DNA of 64,000 bases from NCBI GenBank assembly GCA_945878355.1, contig CAMCTC010000006.1, positions 24,836 to 88,835 of the forward strand, in the 5' to 3' direction. Origin of the DNA: Bordetella parapertussis. Lineage in GTDB: Bacteria > Pseudomonadota > Gammaproteobacteria > Burkholderiales > Burkholderiaceae_C. The notes beneath the pieces are model-generated. The model was given only the letters and a program-made list of their open reading frames with translations, was not told the DNA's origin and ran no database searches. Numbering within the stretch: position 1 is the first letter of the stretch; each line of letters opens with the position of its first letter. The translations under genes were made by a program, and so were the position numbers. Of this stretch, positions 55,152-63,761 are shown one piece after another.

Positions 55152-55703
55152 TCAGCGCGGCGGTCGGGCTATCAGGCCGGCCAGCAGCGTGAGTTGCTGC
55201 TGCTGGATCGCCAGCAACTCGGTCCATTGCTTTTGCCGCAGCTGGTCGATCTTGTCGTGCAGCAGCATGATCTCCAACTCGGCCTTGAGGTTGACCTCGT
55301 AGTCGTGCTCGGCGCCGATGCGGTCTTTCTCGGCTTGGCGGTTTTGCGACATCAGCACGATCGGCGCCTGGATCGCTGCCAGCATCGACAGGAACAGGTT
55401 GAGCAGGATGTAAGGGTAGGGGTCGAAGGTGCTGCCGCGCGCCATCAGCAGCACGCCGTTCAGGCCGAACCAGACCAACATCGTCGCACCGAACAGGCCG
55501 ACGAAAGTCCAGGACCCACCGAACGACGCCACCGCATCGGCAGCGCGCTGGCCTCGCGTCGGTGGTTTTCCGGGGTCGGTGGACAGGTTGCGCGCGATGT
55601 GTTTGCGCTCGGCGATGTGGCGCGCCACCTTCTGCGTGCGCTCGTCTAGCGCGTCATACGGCCGCCCGAGCAGTTTGGCAGCGATCTCGTCGGGGTGGTG
55701 CAT
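55152..55703 (-). CDS. DUF1003 family membrane protein
   Basis: 183 residues. Two membrane helices (FVGLFGATMLVWFGLNGVLL and a second at PYILLNLFLSMLAAIQAPIV) followed by the conserved LMSQNRQAEKDRIGAEHDYEVN and a C-terminal coiled coil. This is the DUF1003 core. Function unknown. It converges on the metallo-hydrolase gene and is separated from the nitrile hydratase operon by 12 bases on the same strand. Confidence 0.88.
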   Translation of the reverse strand: MHHPDEIAAKLLGRPYDALDERTQKVARHIAERKHIARNLSTDPGKPPTRGQRAADAVASFGGSWTFVGLFGATMLVWFGLNGVLLMARGSTFDPYPYILLNLFLSMLAAIQAPIVLMSQNRQAEKDRIGAEHDYEVNLKAELEIMLLHDKIDQLRQKQWTELLAIQQQQLTLLAGLIARPPR

Positions 55704-55715
55704 CGCAGGTGCGGG

Positions 55716-56084
55716 TCAGCGCGGGAAATCGGCCGGCTGCAGCACGATGGGCTGGCCGTGCGGCGTGCGGTCTGCGGCTTGGTCCCAGGCCTGGGCGCAA
55801 CGCGAGAGTTCGCTGGCGTCGGTCGCGCCCTTTTCGGCGACCAGGGTCTCGAGCGCTGCGAGCCAGTGCCGGTAATAGGTGTCGCCGAGGTCGGCGTCGC
55901 CACCTGCTTGCGCCGTGGCGATCTGTGCCGACAGCGCCGCAGCCCATTCGGGCCAGCTGAACAGGCCGCGCTGGTGCAGCTGCAGCGTCATCGCGAAAGC
56001 CTGGGCCTGCCAGGGTTCGGCGAACACCGGCGCGTCGCCCGGCGGCAGGGCCGGATCATCGGGGCGACAGGGCAGGGCGCTCAT
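55716..56084 (-). CDS. Nitrile hydratase accessory/activator protein
   Basis: 122 residues. Third gene of the nitrile hydratase operon, overlapping the beta gene by 4 bases. It resembles the N-terminal part of the beta subunit in the same operon: EPWQAQAFAMTLQL here against [14 protein letters not shown] in beta, and YYRHWLAALETLVAEKG against [17 protein letters not shown]. Such small proteins act as metallochaperone or self-subunit-swapping partners that deliver cobalt and allow cysteine oxidation in the alpha subunit. Confidence 0.88.
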   Translation of the reverse strand: MSALPCRPDDPALPPGDAPVFAEPWQAQAFAMTLQLHQRGLFSWPEWAAALSAQIATAQAGGDADLGDTYYRHWLAALETLVAEKGATDASELSRCAQAWDQAADRTPHGQPIVLQPADFPR

Positions 56085-56758
56085 ACGGACGCCTTTGCGA
56101 CGACGGCTTCAAGACAGCTCTCCCAGATGTCTATCGACACCTGCAGGCCGGGCTCAGCGTCGGCACCCCACAGCGTCTGGCCATCGAACACCACGCCGTA
56201 AAGCCATTGCGGCTGCTCGCCCAGGCCTTGCGCGTGGGTGTCGGCAAACACATGGGCGCCATGTACCCGCTCGATGCGACCTGGCTTGCCGCGCGCATAA
56301 GCCGGCAGCCGGCTGTGGTGGTCGGGGACTTGCGAGCTCGTCGCCACGGCATCGCCGACCGCAAACCGCGCTGGCGCGGAGGCGGGCCGCTCGGTCGGTG
56401 ATCCCTTGGCCAGCGCTGCGGCGACTTGCTCGGCCGCCAGTCTTCGAGGCAGCGGCAAGCTTGGATGCAGCGCATGGCCCGCGGCCAGTTCATCGGCGCC
56501 GACCAGGCCTCGATCGGCCAGCAGGCGCTGCAGTCCGGCCAGCCAGATCCGGTAGTAATCGAGCTCGCCATAGTCGGGCAGGGTTTCACGCGCTGCGCGG
56601 CTCTGGTCGATGTTCCAGGCACCGGTCGCGCCCGCCGCCAGCGTCAGCGCGAGCACCCGCGGTTCCCAGCGCGCGTGCCAGAGTTCGCCTTCGGGTTCGG
56701 GCCTGACCGCGCCATGGCCTGGCCGGCCGCCCAGGTCGGCATGGGTTTGGTAGCTCAT
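56081..56758 (-). CDS. nthB: Nitrile hydratase subunit beta
   Basis: 225 residues. N-terminal helical domain ([36 protein letters not shown]) and C-terminal SH3-like barrel ([46 protein letters not shown]), the standard beta plan. It forms a heterodimer with alpha, with metal site and substrate channel at the interface. ATGA overlaps on both sides place it in an alpha-beta-accessory operon. Confidence 0.94.
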   Translation of the reverse strand: MSYQTHADLGGRPGHGAVRPEPEGELWHARWEPRVLALTLAAGATGAWNIDQSRAARETLPDYGELDYYRIWLAGLQRLLADRGLVGADELAAGHALHPSLPLPRRLAAEQVAAALAKGSPTERPASAPARFAVGDAVATSSQVPDHHSRLPAYARGKPGRIERVHGAHVFADTHAQGLGEQPQWLYGVVFDGQTLWGADAEPGLQVSIDIWESCLEAVVAKASV

Positions 56759-57423
56759 GCCGGTGCTCCCGCATGAGCCACTGCCGGCAGCGATCCTGGC
56801 AGCATCGCCAGTCCTGTGCCAATCATCGAGTCGCGGGTGACCAGATCGGCCAGGCCGGCTTCATCCAGGCTGTCGCTGCCTGCGGGTCGTTGCGGGATCA
56901 CCAGGTAGCGAACTTCGGCCGTCGAGTCCCAGACCCGGATCGAGGTATCGGCCGGCAGGCTGACGCCAAAATCGGCCAGCACGCCGCGCGGATCCTTGAC
57001 CGCTCGCGACCGGTACGGCGCGCTTTTGTACCAGGTCGGCGGCAGGCCCAGCACCGGCCAGGGGTAGCAGCTGCACAGCGTGCACACCACCAGGTTGTGC
57101 TGCGCAGGCGTGTTGAACACCGCGACCATGTGCTCGCCCTGGCGCCCGGTGTAGCCCAGCGACGCGATCGCCGCGCTGGCGTCGCGCAGCAGCCAATCCT
57201 TGAAGCCCGGGTCAGCCCAGGCCTTGGCGACCACGCGCGCGCCGTTGCGTGGGCCTATCCGGGTCTGGTAGGTGTCTATCAGCACGTCGAGCGCTGCCGG
57301 GTCGATGTAGCCTTTTTCGGTCAGCACGGTCTCTAGCGCGCGCACCCGCAAGTCCATCGGGCCGAGTTCGCTGTGCTCATGCTCGTGGTGATGGTCGTGA
57401 TCGTGGTCGTGGTCGTGGTTCAT
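56755..57423 (-). CDS. nthA: Nitrile hydratase subunit alpha, cobalt type
   Basis: 222 residues. The metal-binding claw is Cys114-Thr-Leu-Cys117-Ser118-Cys119 ([14 protein letters not shown]); Thr in the second position is the cobalt-type signature, while Fe-type enzymes have Ser. Catalyses hydration of nitriles to amides. The N-terminus is unusually His-rich: residues 3-17 alternate His with Asp or Glu, encoded by a GTGGTC-like repeat on the plus strand (57385-57420). That stretch could bind cobalt. No amidase, nitrilase or cobalt transporter gene is nearby. First gene of the operon. Confidence 0.94.
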   Translation of the reverse strand: MNHDHDHDHDHHHEHEHSELGPMDLRVRALETVLTEKGYIDPAALDVLIDTYQTRIGPRNGARVVAKAWADPGFKDWLLRDASAAIASLGYTGRQGEHMVAVFNTPAQHNLVVCTLCSCYPWPVLGLPPTWYKSAPYRSRAVKDPRGVLADFGVSLPADTSIRVWDSTAEVRYLVIPQRPAGSDSLDEAGLADLVTRDSMIGTGLAMLPGSLPAVAHAGAPA

Positions 57424-57460
57424 CGCATCCTCCTGGTGGACTTGTCGGTCGGGCCTCGCC

Positions 57461-59209
57461 TCACAGCGCGGCTTCGACCACCATCTGCAGCCGTTGCTGG
57501 CCCTGGAACTCGTTGAGGTTGAGCCGGTAGGCCAGCCTCACTCGGGGTGCTACAGGCTCGACATGGCCGAACCAGATTGCATCGCGCAACTGGCCGGCAT
57601 GGCGCAGCCGCAGCTTCAGGTGTTTTTCGCCGACCAGGCGCTGGGTCAGCACATCGACCTCGTCGCAGAACAGCGGTGCCTCGAAACCCTGGCCCCAGAC
57701 CTGGGCATCGAGCTGGGCCACGGTGGCGACGTTGAAGTACTCCAGCCCTAGCGGGCCGTCGGTGGCCAGGCAGCGGTTCAAGGCCTCGGGCTGCAGCCAC
57801 TCGGTGGCGACTTGCTGCAGCGCGGCGGCGAAAGTGGCCAGATCGGCTTCTTCGAGCGTGCAGCCCGCGGCCATCGCATGGCCGCCGAAGCGGCGCAGCA
57901 CGCCGGGGTGGCGCTTGCTGACCAGGTCGAGCGCATCGCGCAGGTGAAAGCCGGCGATCGACCGGCCCGAGCCCTTGAGCAGCCCGTCCTGGCCGCGTGC
58001 CAGCACGAAGGTCGGCCGATGCAACTGGTCTTTGACCCTGCCCGCGACGATGCCGACCACGCCTTCGTGAAACTCGGGGTCAAACAGCACCAGCGCCGGC
58101 GGTGTGGCGCCGCTGTCGACTTGTCGCGCCAGCAATTGCTCGAGCAGTAGCTCGGCCTGCTGGCGCATGTCGGCCTCGACGACGCGGCGCTCGCGGTTGA
58201 TCGCGTCGAGCTGACCGGCCAATTCGGCCGCCCGCGCCGGGTCGTCGGTGCTCAGGCATTCGATGCCCAAGGTCATGTCCGACAGTCGGCCGGCGGCGTT
58301 GATTCGCGGCCCCAGCGCAAAGCCGAAATCAAAGCCCGCGGCTTGCTCGAAAGACCTGCCCGCGGCGACAAACAGCGCGGCCACGCCGGCCTGCATCCGG
58401 CCGGCCCGCACCCGCTTCAGGCCTTGGGCGACCAGCCTGCGGTTGTTGCCGTCGAGCTTGACCACGTCGGCCACCGTGCCGAGCGCGACCAGGTCCAGCA
58501 GCGCGTCGAGCCTGGGCTGCGAAGCGGCGTCGTACAGCCCGCGGCTGCGCTGCTCGGCACGCAGCGCCAGCAGCACATAGAACATCACGCCGACGCCGGC
58601 CAGCGACTTGCTCTCGAAGCCGCAGCCGGGCTGCGAGGGGTTGACGATCACGTTGGCGTCCGGCAACTCGATCGCGCCGTCGGCGCCCAGCGCTGGCAAA
58701 TGGTGGTCGGTGACGAGCACGCGCAGCCCCAGCGCGCGGGCATGGGCCACGCCGGCAATGCTGGCGATGCCGTTGTCCACCGTCACCAGCAGCGCCGGCG
58801 GCTTGCCTGGCTGCCTGGCGATGGCCAGGTCGACGATCGCTGGCGTCAGGCCATAGCCGTGCACTGCCCGGTCGGGCACCACATAGCCGACGCTGGCCGG
58901 CGCAGCGCCCAGCATCACCAGTCCGCGCAGCGCCACGGCGCAGGCGGTGGCGCCGTCGCAGTCGTAGTCGGCGACGATGCAGATGCGCTGGCCCGCGGCG
59001 ATCGCATCGGCCAGCAGCACGCCGGCATCGACCGCGCCTTTCAGGCCTGAAGGCGCCAGCAGCCGGTTCAGCCCATCGTCGAGCTCGGCCGCTGACTTCA
59101 CGCCGCGGGCCGCGAACAGCCTGGCCAGCAGCGGGTGCACACCGGCTTGCTCGAGTGCGAAAGCCGCCCTGGGCGGCACGTCGCGAACGCTCAGCGACGG
59201 CGTGTTCAC
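57461..59209 (-). CDS. recJ: Single-stranded-DNA-specific exonuclease RecJ
   Basis: 582 residues. 5'-3' ssDNA exonuclease used in recombination and mismatch repair. DHH-family motifs: Asp81, Asp83, Asp85 in [11 protein letters not shown], and the namesake Asp168-His169-His170 in [22 protein letters not shown] is also diagnostic, and the C-terminal DHHA1/OB part has [15 protein letters not shown] 59209 ([10 protein letters not shown]) overlaps the upstream stop by 4 bases; the longer open frame is not RecJ-like. Confidence 0.96.
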   Translation of the reverse strand: MNTPSLSVRDVPPRAAFALEQAGVHPLLARLFAARGVKSAAELDDGLNRLLAPSGLKGAVDAGVLLADAIAAGQRICIVADYDCDGATACAVALRGLVMLGAAPASVGYVVPDRAVHGYGLTPAIVDLAIARQPGKPPALLVTVDNGIASIAGVAHARALGLRVLVTDHHLPALGADGAIELPDANVIVNPSQPGCGFESKSLAGVGVMFYVLLALRAEQRSRGLYDAASQPRLDALLDLVALGTVADVVKLDGNNRRLVAQGLKRVRAGRMQAGVAALFVAAGRSFEQAAGFDFGFALGPRINAAGRLSDMTLGIECLSTDDPARAAELAGQLDAINRERRVVEADMRQQAELLLEQLLARQVDSGATPPALVLFDPEFHEGVVGIVAGRVKDQLHRPTFVLARGQDGLLKGSGRSIAGFHLRDALDLVSKRHPGVLRRFGGHAMAAGCTLEEADLATFAAALQQVATEWLQPEALNRCLATDGPLGLEYFNVATVAQLDAQVWGQGFEAPLFCDEVDVLTQRLVGEKHLKLRLRHAGQLRDAIWFGHVEPVAPRVRLAYRLNLNEFQGQQRLQMVVEAAL

Positions 59210-60159
59210 AGCCCGCCCAGCAGGCCGTGCAGCGCGGGCTTGCGCCAGCGCGCCGACAGCGCCTGCCACCATGGGCGGTCCTGATGCGCCAGCGTCAGCG
59301 CGCAGCGTTCGCCGCACAGCGTCAGCCGCGCCGACATCGAGTCGCGGGCCAACGCAGCCACAGGCCCGGCGTCAAGCGCGCGCCAGGCCTCGCACCAGGC
59401 GGCCCAGTCCTCGGACAACGCCGGACCGCGCAGCCTGTCGTCGACCTGCGCAGCGCCGTCCAGCGCAGCGGCATTGGCCGGCAAGCTGCCGCAGCCGCTG
59501 AGCCAGAAAGAGTTGACCGTCGGCAGGCCTGCGGCCTCGCGCCGGTCGTTGACGCTGTGGGTGTAGAGCACCATCTGGACCTCGTTTTGCAGCCGCCGGA
59601 TCAGCCGCGCGGCGCGCAGATCGGGCAGCCAGGGGTTGACGTTGCGGCCGATCACCCGGTCCAGCGACGCGCTGGTCATCGCATTGAACAGTGGATGGCT
59701 TGCCAGCCACTGCAGCGGTGCGGACCAGTGCAGCGCGAAACCCTCTGACTCGAACAGCGGGCGGACGATCTCTAGCAGTTCGCGCGATCCGGCTTCGTCC
59801 AGCGCCAGCGAATCGGGGTCGGTCAGGCTGATGCCGTCGCTGCTGACCTGCAGGTGCACCGGCGTCAGCAGGCCCCAGGCCGCGTGCTTGTCGGGCGGCG
59901 CGTGCAGCCCAAGCTCAGCGGCTCGGGCCGCGGCAAACGGCAATGCAGCATCGGCCAGGCTGGCGAGGCCATCGCTCCAGCCGATGGCCTGGGCTATCGC
60001 CTGCTCGTGCGGCGTGTTCAGGCTGAACTCGTCGCTGCCCAGCGCTGGCCCGGGCGACAAGCGGGCCAGCAGTTGCTCGAGGTGGGGCAGCGCCAGCGAT
60101 TGCAGGGCCTGCTGGCCGGCCTCCGAGACGGTGCCGGCGAAGGGGACGATGAGGTGCAT
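59206..60159 (-). CDS. RpfE-like / phosphoglycerate-mutase-related conserved protein
   Basis: 317 residues beginning MHLIVPFAGTVSEAGQQAL, with ALPFAAARAAELGL, WGLLTPVHLQVSSDGISL and a central NSFWLSGCGSLP. This looks like the RpfE-type family (COG4255), distantly related to cofactor-independent phosphoglycerate mutase but without its metal motifs as far as I can see. It is regularly encoded directly upstream of recJ in beta- and gammaproteobacteria, as here with a 4-base overlap. Function not established. Confidence 0.7.
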   Translation of the reverse strand: MHLIVPFAGTVSEAGQQALQSLALPHLEQLLARLSPGPALGSDEFSLNTPHEQAIAQAIGWSDGLASLADAALPFAAARAAELGLHAPPDKHAAWGLLTPVHLQVSSDGISLTDPDSLALDEAGSRELLEIVRPLFESEGFALHWSAPLQWLASHPLFNAMTSASLDRVIGRNVNPWLPDLRAARLIRRLQNEVQMVLYTHSVNDRREAAGLPTVNSFWLSGCGSLPANAAALDGAAQVDDRLRGPALSEDWAAWCEAWRALDAGPVAALARDSMSARLTLCGERCALTLAHQDRPWWQALSARWRKPALHGLLGGL

Positions 60160-60198
60160 GTGGCGGTCATTATCCGGGCCCGACCGAGCAGGCCAGGG

Positions 60199-61056
60199 TC
60201 AGCCCTTCGGTGCAAACGCCTGGTTCAATGCATTGAGATCAAACCCGTTCACCCCAGGACGACCGGTGGCGTAGCAATACAGCGCTGCGGCATAAATGCC
60301 ACCCAGCGCCGCATGCGCCAACGCGGTAGCGACCAGCGCCACCAGCCAGGCCAGGAAACCCAGGCCAATCGCGATGGCGCCGGCGCCCGACGAAACAATG
60401 GCATACACCATCGAAAAGCCGATCAGCACGACCAGGAGATAGAGCAAGCCAAAAACGGCACCGATGCCTGCCTGGCCGGCGATATTCTCGCCCCAGGTTT
60501 TCTTCAAGATGATCGCGCTTTCCTTGATCGCGTCGACCGGGCCGATATCGCGTGTGACCAGGACCGGCACCACCAGATAGGTCGCCACCGTCCAGCCCGC
60601 ACCGAGCATGCTGACGATCAGCCGCCCGAGGAACTCAACGCGCTCCTGGATCGCCCTCAGGACCATGCCCACTGTCGCGGCGATGACCGCGTAGCCCAGG
60701 ATGCTGCCGAGCTTGGTGTTGGCGACCCGCAGGCCGTCACTGAGCGTCGGGTCGCCGCCACTGAAACGGATCATTGCGGCAGCGACCAGCGCGACATTGA
60801 AATAGAACATCACGAAATACAGGCAGACGTAGAACGCGAACCCGACCAGCAGCGCAGAGGCCGACAGCAGGTTGCCGGTACCGCCCGACAGGTGGCCGAG
60901 CGCATTCAGGCCAAAGACCGGCAGCGCAAACGAGGCCATCACGACCAGCGCGGCCAATCCCGAGATCAACGGAAACAGCAACAACTCCGGGTCTGCCCTG
61001 AGCACGTTCGTGCTGGCTTTGACCAAGTGCCAGCTTCTGACCAAGCGGTCGAACAT
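60199..61056 (-). CDS. DUF6159 family integral membrane protein
   Basis: 285 residues starting MFDRLVRSWHLVKASTNVLR, followed by LFPLISGLAALVVMASFALP and further helices, about six in total. This N-terminal pattern (SWxLxKAS..VLRxDxELLxFP) marks the DUF6159 family, membrane proteins of unknown role. AGGAG precedes ATG 61056. The upstream 170 bases are conspicuously A+T-rich between about 61110 and 61205. Confidence 0.8.
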   Translation of the reverse strand: MFDRLVRSWHLVKASTNVLRADPELLLFPLISGLAALVVMASFALPVFGLNALGHLSGGTGNLLSASALLVGFAFYVCLYFVMFYFNVALVAAAMIRFSGGDPTLSDGLRVANTKLGSILGYAVIAATVGMVLRAIQERVEFLGRLIVSMLGAGWTVATYLVVPVLVTRDIGPVDAIKESAIILKKTWGENIAGQAGIGAVFGLLYLLVVLIGFSMVYAIVSSGAGAIAIGLGFLAWLVALVATALAHAALGGIYAAALYCYATGRPGVNGFDLNALNQAFAPKG

Positions 61057-61226
61057 GAGGTGTCTCCTGGAAGAGGGCCCGCGTTTCGCGAAGGCCGGAT
61101 GACGCTGAAACAAGACTGGTTTTGACAGATTAACTGCTCAAAACTTTTCAACTGATTGTTTGCAATCCGAAATTATCAAAAAAATCAATTGCCTGAATAT
61201 TATGAGGGGCAGAGGCGTTGAGCCGG
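61057..61226 (-). other. A+T-rich intergenic region
   Basis: 170 bases with no gene; bases ~61120-61205 are rich in A and T (runs such as AAAACTTTT and ATCAAAAAAAT) in an otherwise very GC-rich window. It probably contains the promoter of the DUF6159 gene and the terminator region of the DMT transporter gene. TTGACA occurs at 61122-61127 on the plus strand, but no plus-strand gene follows. Confidence 0.5.
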
Positions 61227-62108
61227 TCAGCCTTTGGCCCGTTTGCCCAGACGCGGCACCAGGTCCAGCGTCAGCGCCGTCCCCACGATGATCACCGCGC
61301 AGGCTGTGATCATTCTCAGCGTGAGTGCCTCACCCAGGTAGAGCGCGCCCAAGATCATCGTGACCACGGGCGTCAGAAAACTGACCGAGGTCGCTCGCAC
61401 AGCACCGATCCTGCGGATCAGTCCGAAGTAGAGCAGGAAGCCGCATCCCGAAGCGACGATGCCCATGAACGTCACCTCGGCCCAGGCGCGAAGGCCGGGG
61501 GCCTGCTGCGGCCAGTTCATCATTGCACTGGGGGCCAGCACCAGCGCGCCGATGCCGATGCTGCCGGTGGCCAGCACGATGGGATCGACGTCGTGCAGCG
61601 TGCGCGCGTAGTTTGACGACACGCCCCACAACACGGTGACCAGCAGCGTGACGATGATGGCCAGCCCGGCGTCACTGCGCACGCCGATCTGGTCCCAGAC
61701 CAGCAGTGTGACGCCGGCAAAACCGATGACCAGCCCCGCTGCACGCATCGGCGTGATCGGCTCTTTGGTCCACCAGCGGGCGATCAGCGCGGAAAACAGC
61801 GGCGCGGCCGACTGCAGGACGGCCAGCAGCCCGGCGGAGATCGAGCGCGCCGACCAGCCCAGCCCGATGAACGGCACCGCAGTGAACAATGTGCCGTAGA
61901 TCAGCAGCGGCTTCCAGTGCCGTATGAGCGGGCCTGGGCCAAATTTCCACAATGTGAGCGGCAGCAACACCAGCAGGCTGCCCATGGCCAGGCGAAGAAA
62001 CACCATCGGTGCTGCGCCGAAAGCCGGCACCGCAGCGCGCATGAACAGGTAGGCGCCGCCCCAGGCACAGGCGAGCATCAGGAGTTGGAAAAGGTCGGCA
62101 GGGCGCAT
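61227..62108 (-). CDS. DMT superfamily (EamA) transporter
   Basis: 293 residues, ten membrane helices in two EamA repeats: LMLACAWGGAYLFMRAAVPA in the first and GIVASGCGFLLYFGLIRRIGA plus FLTPVVTMILGALYLGE in the second. Exporters of this family move amino acids, nucleosides or metabolites; the substrate is unknown. ATG 62108 (MRPADLFQLL) is the natural start; 43 upstream codons in the open frame are non-hydrophobic and unlikely. The 237 bases before it hold no gene. Confidence 0.88.
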   Translation of the reverse strand: MRPADLFQLLMLACAWGGAYLFMRAAVPAFGAAPMVFLRLAMGSLLVLLPLTLWKFGPGPLIRHWKPLLIYGTLFTAVPFIGLGWSARSISAGLLAVLQSAAPLFSALIARWWTKEPITPMRAAGLVIGFAGVTLLVWDQIGVRSDAGLAIIVTLLVTVLWGVSSNYARTLHDVDPIVLATGSIGIGALVLAPSAMMNWPQQAPGLRAWAEVTFMGIVASGCGFLLYFGLIRRIGAVRATSVSFLTPVVTMILGALYLGEALTLRMITACAVIIVGTALTLDLVPRLGKRAKG

Positions 62109-62345
62109 GTGAGCGGGGGGTGGACCCGTCAGGGCACCGGGTTGTGTCCTCGAAGAGGAGCCGTTCTCCCGCTCAACGGCTGACCAGGGGTGCACATCGT
62201 AGCGGAAGGTCCTGCAACTGCCTGGCCGGTTGCCCATCGGTCGGCGTCGATGCTGGCGTGGGCACCTGCCCGCGCCAGCTGCGGCATGCGAAGAAGCTCG
62301 TCGCGACGGAGCTGGTCAACAGCGCGGGCTGTCGCCGCAACGCTT

Positions 62346-63278
62346 TCAGCCGGCGATGTCTTTCTTGATTTGGAAGCCGAATCGAGGGAAATGGACGTGC
62401 ACGGTGCCGGCGCGCGGGTCCTGTCGACGCAGGGTGACCGATTCAGACGACAGGCCGACCAGCGTACCGGCCACGGCGTCGCTGCCGTAGTCGGTGGCGG
62501 CGACGGTGATCGCCTGGCCGGCATCGAAACCCAGACCCGGTGCCACGCCGACCGGCGCATGGCCCGCGGCGTCGGCTGCCACGGCGATGGCTTCGGTGCT
62601 GCTCATCACGGTGTGCTGGTGGTGGCCGATGGCCAGCAGACGGTCCAGCCAAGGTCCGATCGCCGGGTAGTCATCGAGCAGATACGCCACCGGTTTGGCC
62701 AGGCGGATGAACCACAGGCAGTGTCCGACCGAAAAGTCGGCGATGCTCGGCGACGCGCCCAGCAGCCAGGTGCCACCCGCGGCGAGCTGGGCGTTCAGCG
62801 CGGCCAGGTGGGCTTTCAACTGCACCGCGCCGTCGGCCGGGGTCAAGCGTGGCGCGCCGACGCTGCGCATCGCGGCGCGGTCAGCAGCGAAGCCTTTCAG
62901 CACCTCGGGCGAGGGATTGCCCATGATCGCTGCGACACCGGCGGGTTGCATCGCCCAGCTGACCGCCGCGCCGAACAACATGCCGTCGGCCCATTGCGCC
63001 AGCAGCGGCGCCAAAGGCATGTCACGCGGGTACAGACTGCGGCTGGGCTGCGCTGCCTCCAGCACGCGGGCGATCAGCGCGGTGTCGCAATACACATCGG
63101 CACCTACCTGCAGCACTGGCGTCTTGCGGTAGCCACCGGTCAGCGCCACCACGTCGGGCTTGGGCATCACTGGCGGGATGTGCACCGAGCGCCAGGCCAA
63201 CTGCTTGTAGCCCAGCATCAACCGCACCTTCTCGCCGAAGGGGGACATGTCGTAGTGGTGCAGTATCAGTTCAGTCAT
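62346..63278 (-). CDS. Glutathione S-transferase family protein with C-terminal extension
   Basis: 310 residues. Thioredoxin-like N-terminal domain (LILHHYDMSPFGEKVRLMLGY, GGYRKTPVLQVGADVYCDT, the cis-Pro and Asp/Ser-type glutathione site) and a helical C-terminal domain (GTWLLGASPSIADFSVGHCLW, the N-capping box). After about residue 222 there is an extra segment of some 85 residues, rich in Ala, Val and Gly (VGVAPGLGFDAGQAITVAAT onward), not part of a normal 200-230 residue GST. Probable detoxification role. AGGAG before ATG 63278. Confidence 0.87.
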   Translation of the reverse strand: MTELILHHYDMSPFGEKVRLMLGYKQLAWRSVHIPPVMPKPDVVALTGGYRKTPVLQVGADVYCDTALIARVLEAAQPSRSLYPRDMPLAPLLAQWADGMLFGAAVSWAMQPAGVAAIMGNPSPEVLKGFAADRAAMRSVGAPRLTPADGAVQLKAHLAALNAQLAAGGTWLLGASPSIADFSVGHCLWFIRLAKPVAYLLDDYPAIGPWLDRLLAIGHHQHTVMSSTEAIAVAADAAGHAPVGVAPGLGFDAGQAITVAATDYGSDAVAGTLVGLSSESVTLRRQDPRAGTVHVHFPRFGFQIKKDIAG

Positions 63279-63761
63279 GGTTTTTTGGCTCCTGAGGGTC
63301 GGTGCTTGGATTCGAGGTCGATGCTCGCATTCGGATCATCGGCAGGCGGCCCGGAGTGTGACAGGTCGCGAAGTTCTGCCGACGGCAGCTTGGCAACGGC
63401 GGGTGCTGGCGGTCTGGCCGATGTCTGGACTTGCCCTGAGCGTGGAGCTCAGGGGTGAGCCGCTTGAACTGTTTCTCCGTCAAGTCGCGGTGGGCATCGC
63501 CAGATCGAACCCAACCGATCTCATCCAAGCGCAAGATCTTGGGCGGATGCTTGGTAGGGTAGAGCAAAAAACGGTCGCGCTCTCATGTGTGAACTGGCGT
63601 AAGCGGTGGCTGCCCTCCCGCTGTTCTTTGCTGTCCAGCGTTGTCCATTATTTCGTTACATGACAACAACTTAACCTTCATTCCTGTCCGATGCGGTCTT
63701 GACTACTCCAGCTGAATCCGACGATGATTTGATAGTCGCTTTGATAGTCGAGGACTAACTG
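63279..63761 (+). other. Gene-poor region before the integrase
   Basis: About 480 bases with no gene I trust. A 98-codon minus-strand frame (63271-63567) contains a segment that faintly resembles transposase starts (DLTEKQFKRL), too weak to call. From about 63570 the composition becomes less GC-rich than the rest of the window. GTTGTC (near 63635) and GACAAC (near 63662) are complementary. The right end holds the tandem repeat listed next. Confidence 0.4.
63728..63750 (+). repeat. Tandem TTTGATAGTCG repeat upstream of the integrase
   Basis: TTTGATAGTCG at 63728-63738 and again at 63740-63750, a 12-bp period, 11 bases before the integrase ATG. Paired short direct repeats beside an integrase gene can be arm-type binding sites; that is inference. 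Confidence 0.6.

Noticed and set aside
57385..57420. Short GTGGTC-type tandem repeat considered as a CRISPR-like or microsatellite element
   Set aside because: It is simply the coding sequence of the His/Asp-rich N-terminus of the nitrile hydratase alpha subunit.
61122..61127. Perfect TTGACA as a promoter
   Set aside because: It points toward the 3' end of a minus-strand gene and no plus-strand gene or good -10 follows.
63271..63567. 98-codon minus-strand frame with a transposase-like start segment (DLTEKQFKRL)
   Set aside because: Similarity covers about ten residues and the rest is low-complexity Arg/Pro/His; not enough to call an insertion-sequence remnant.
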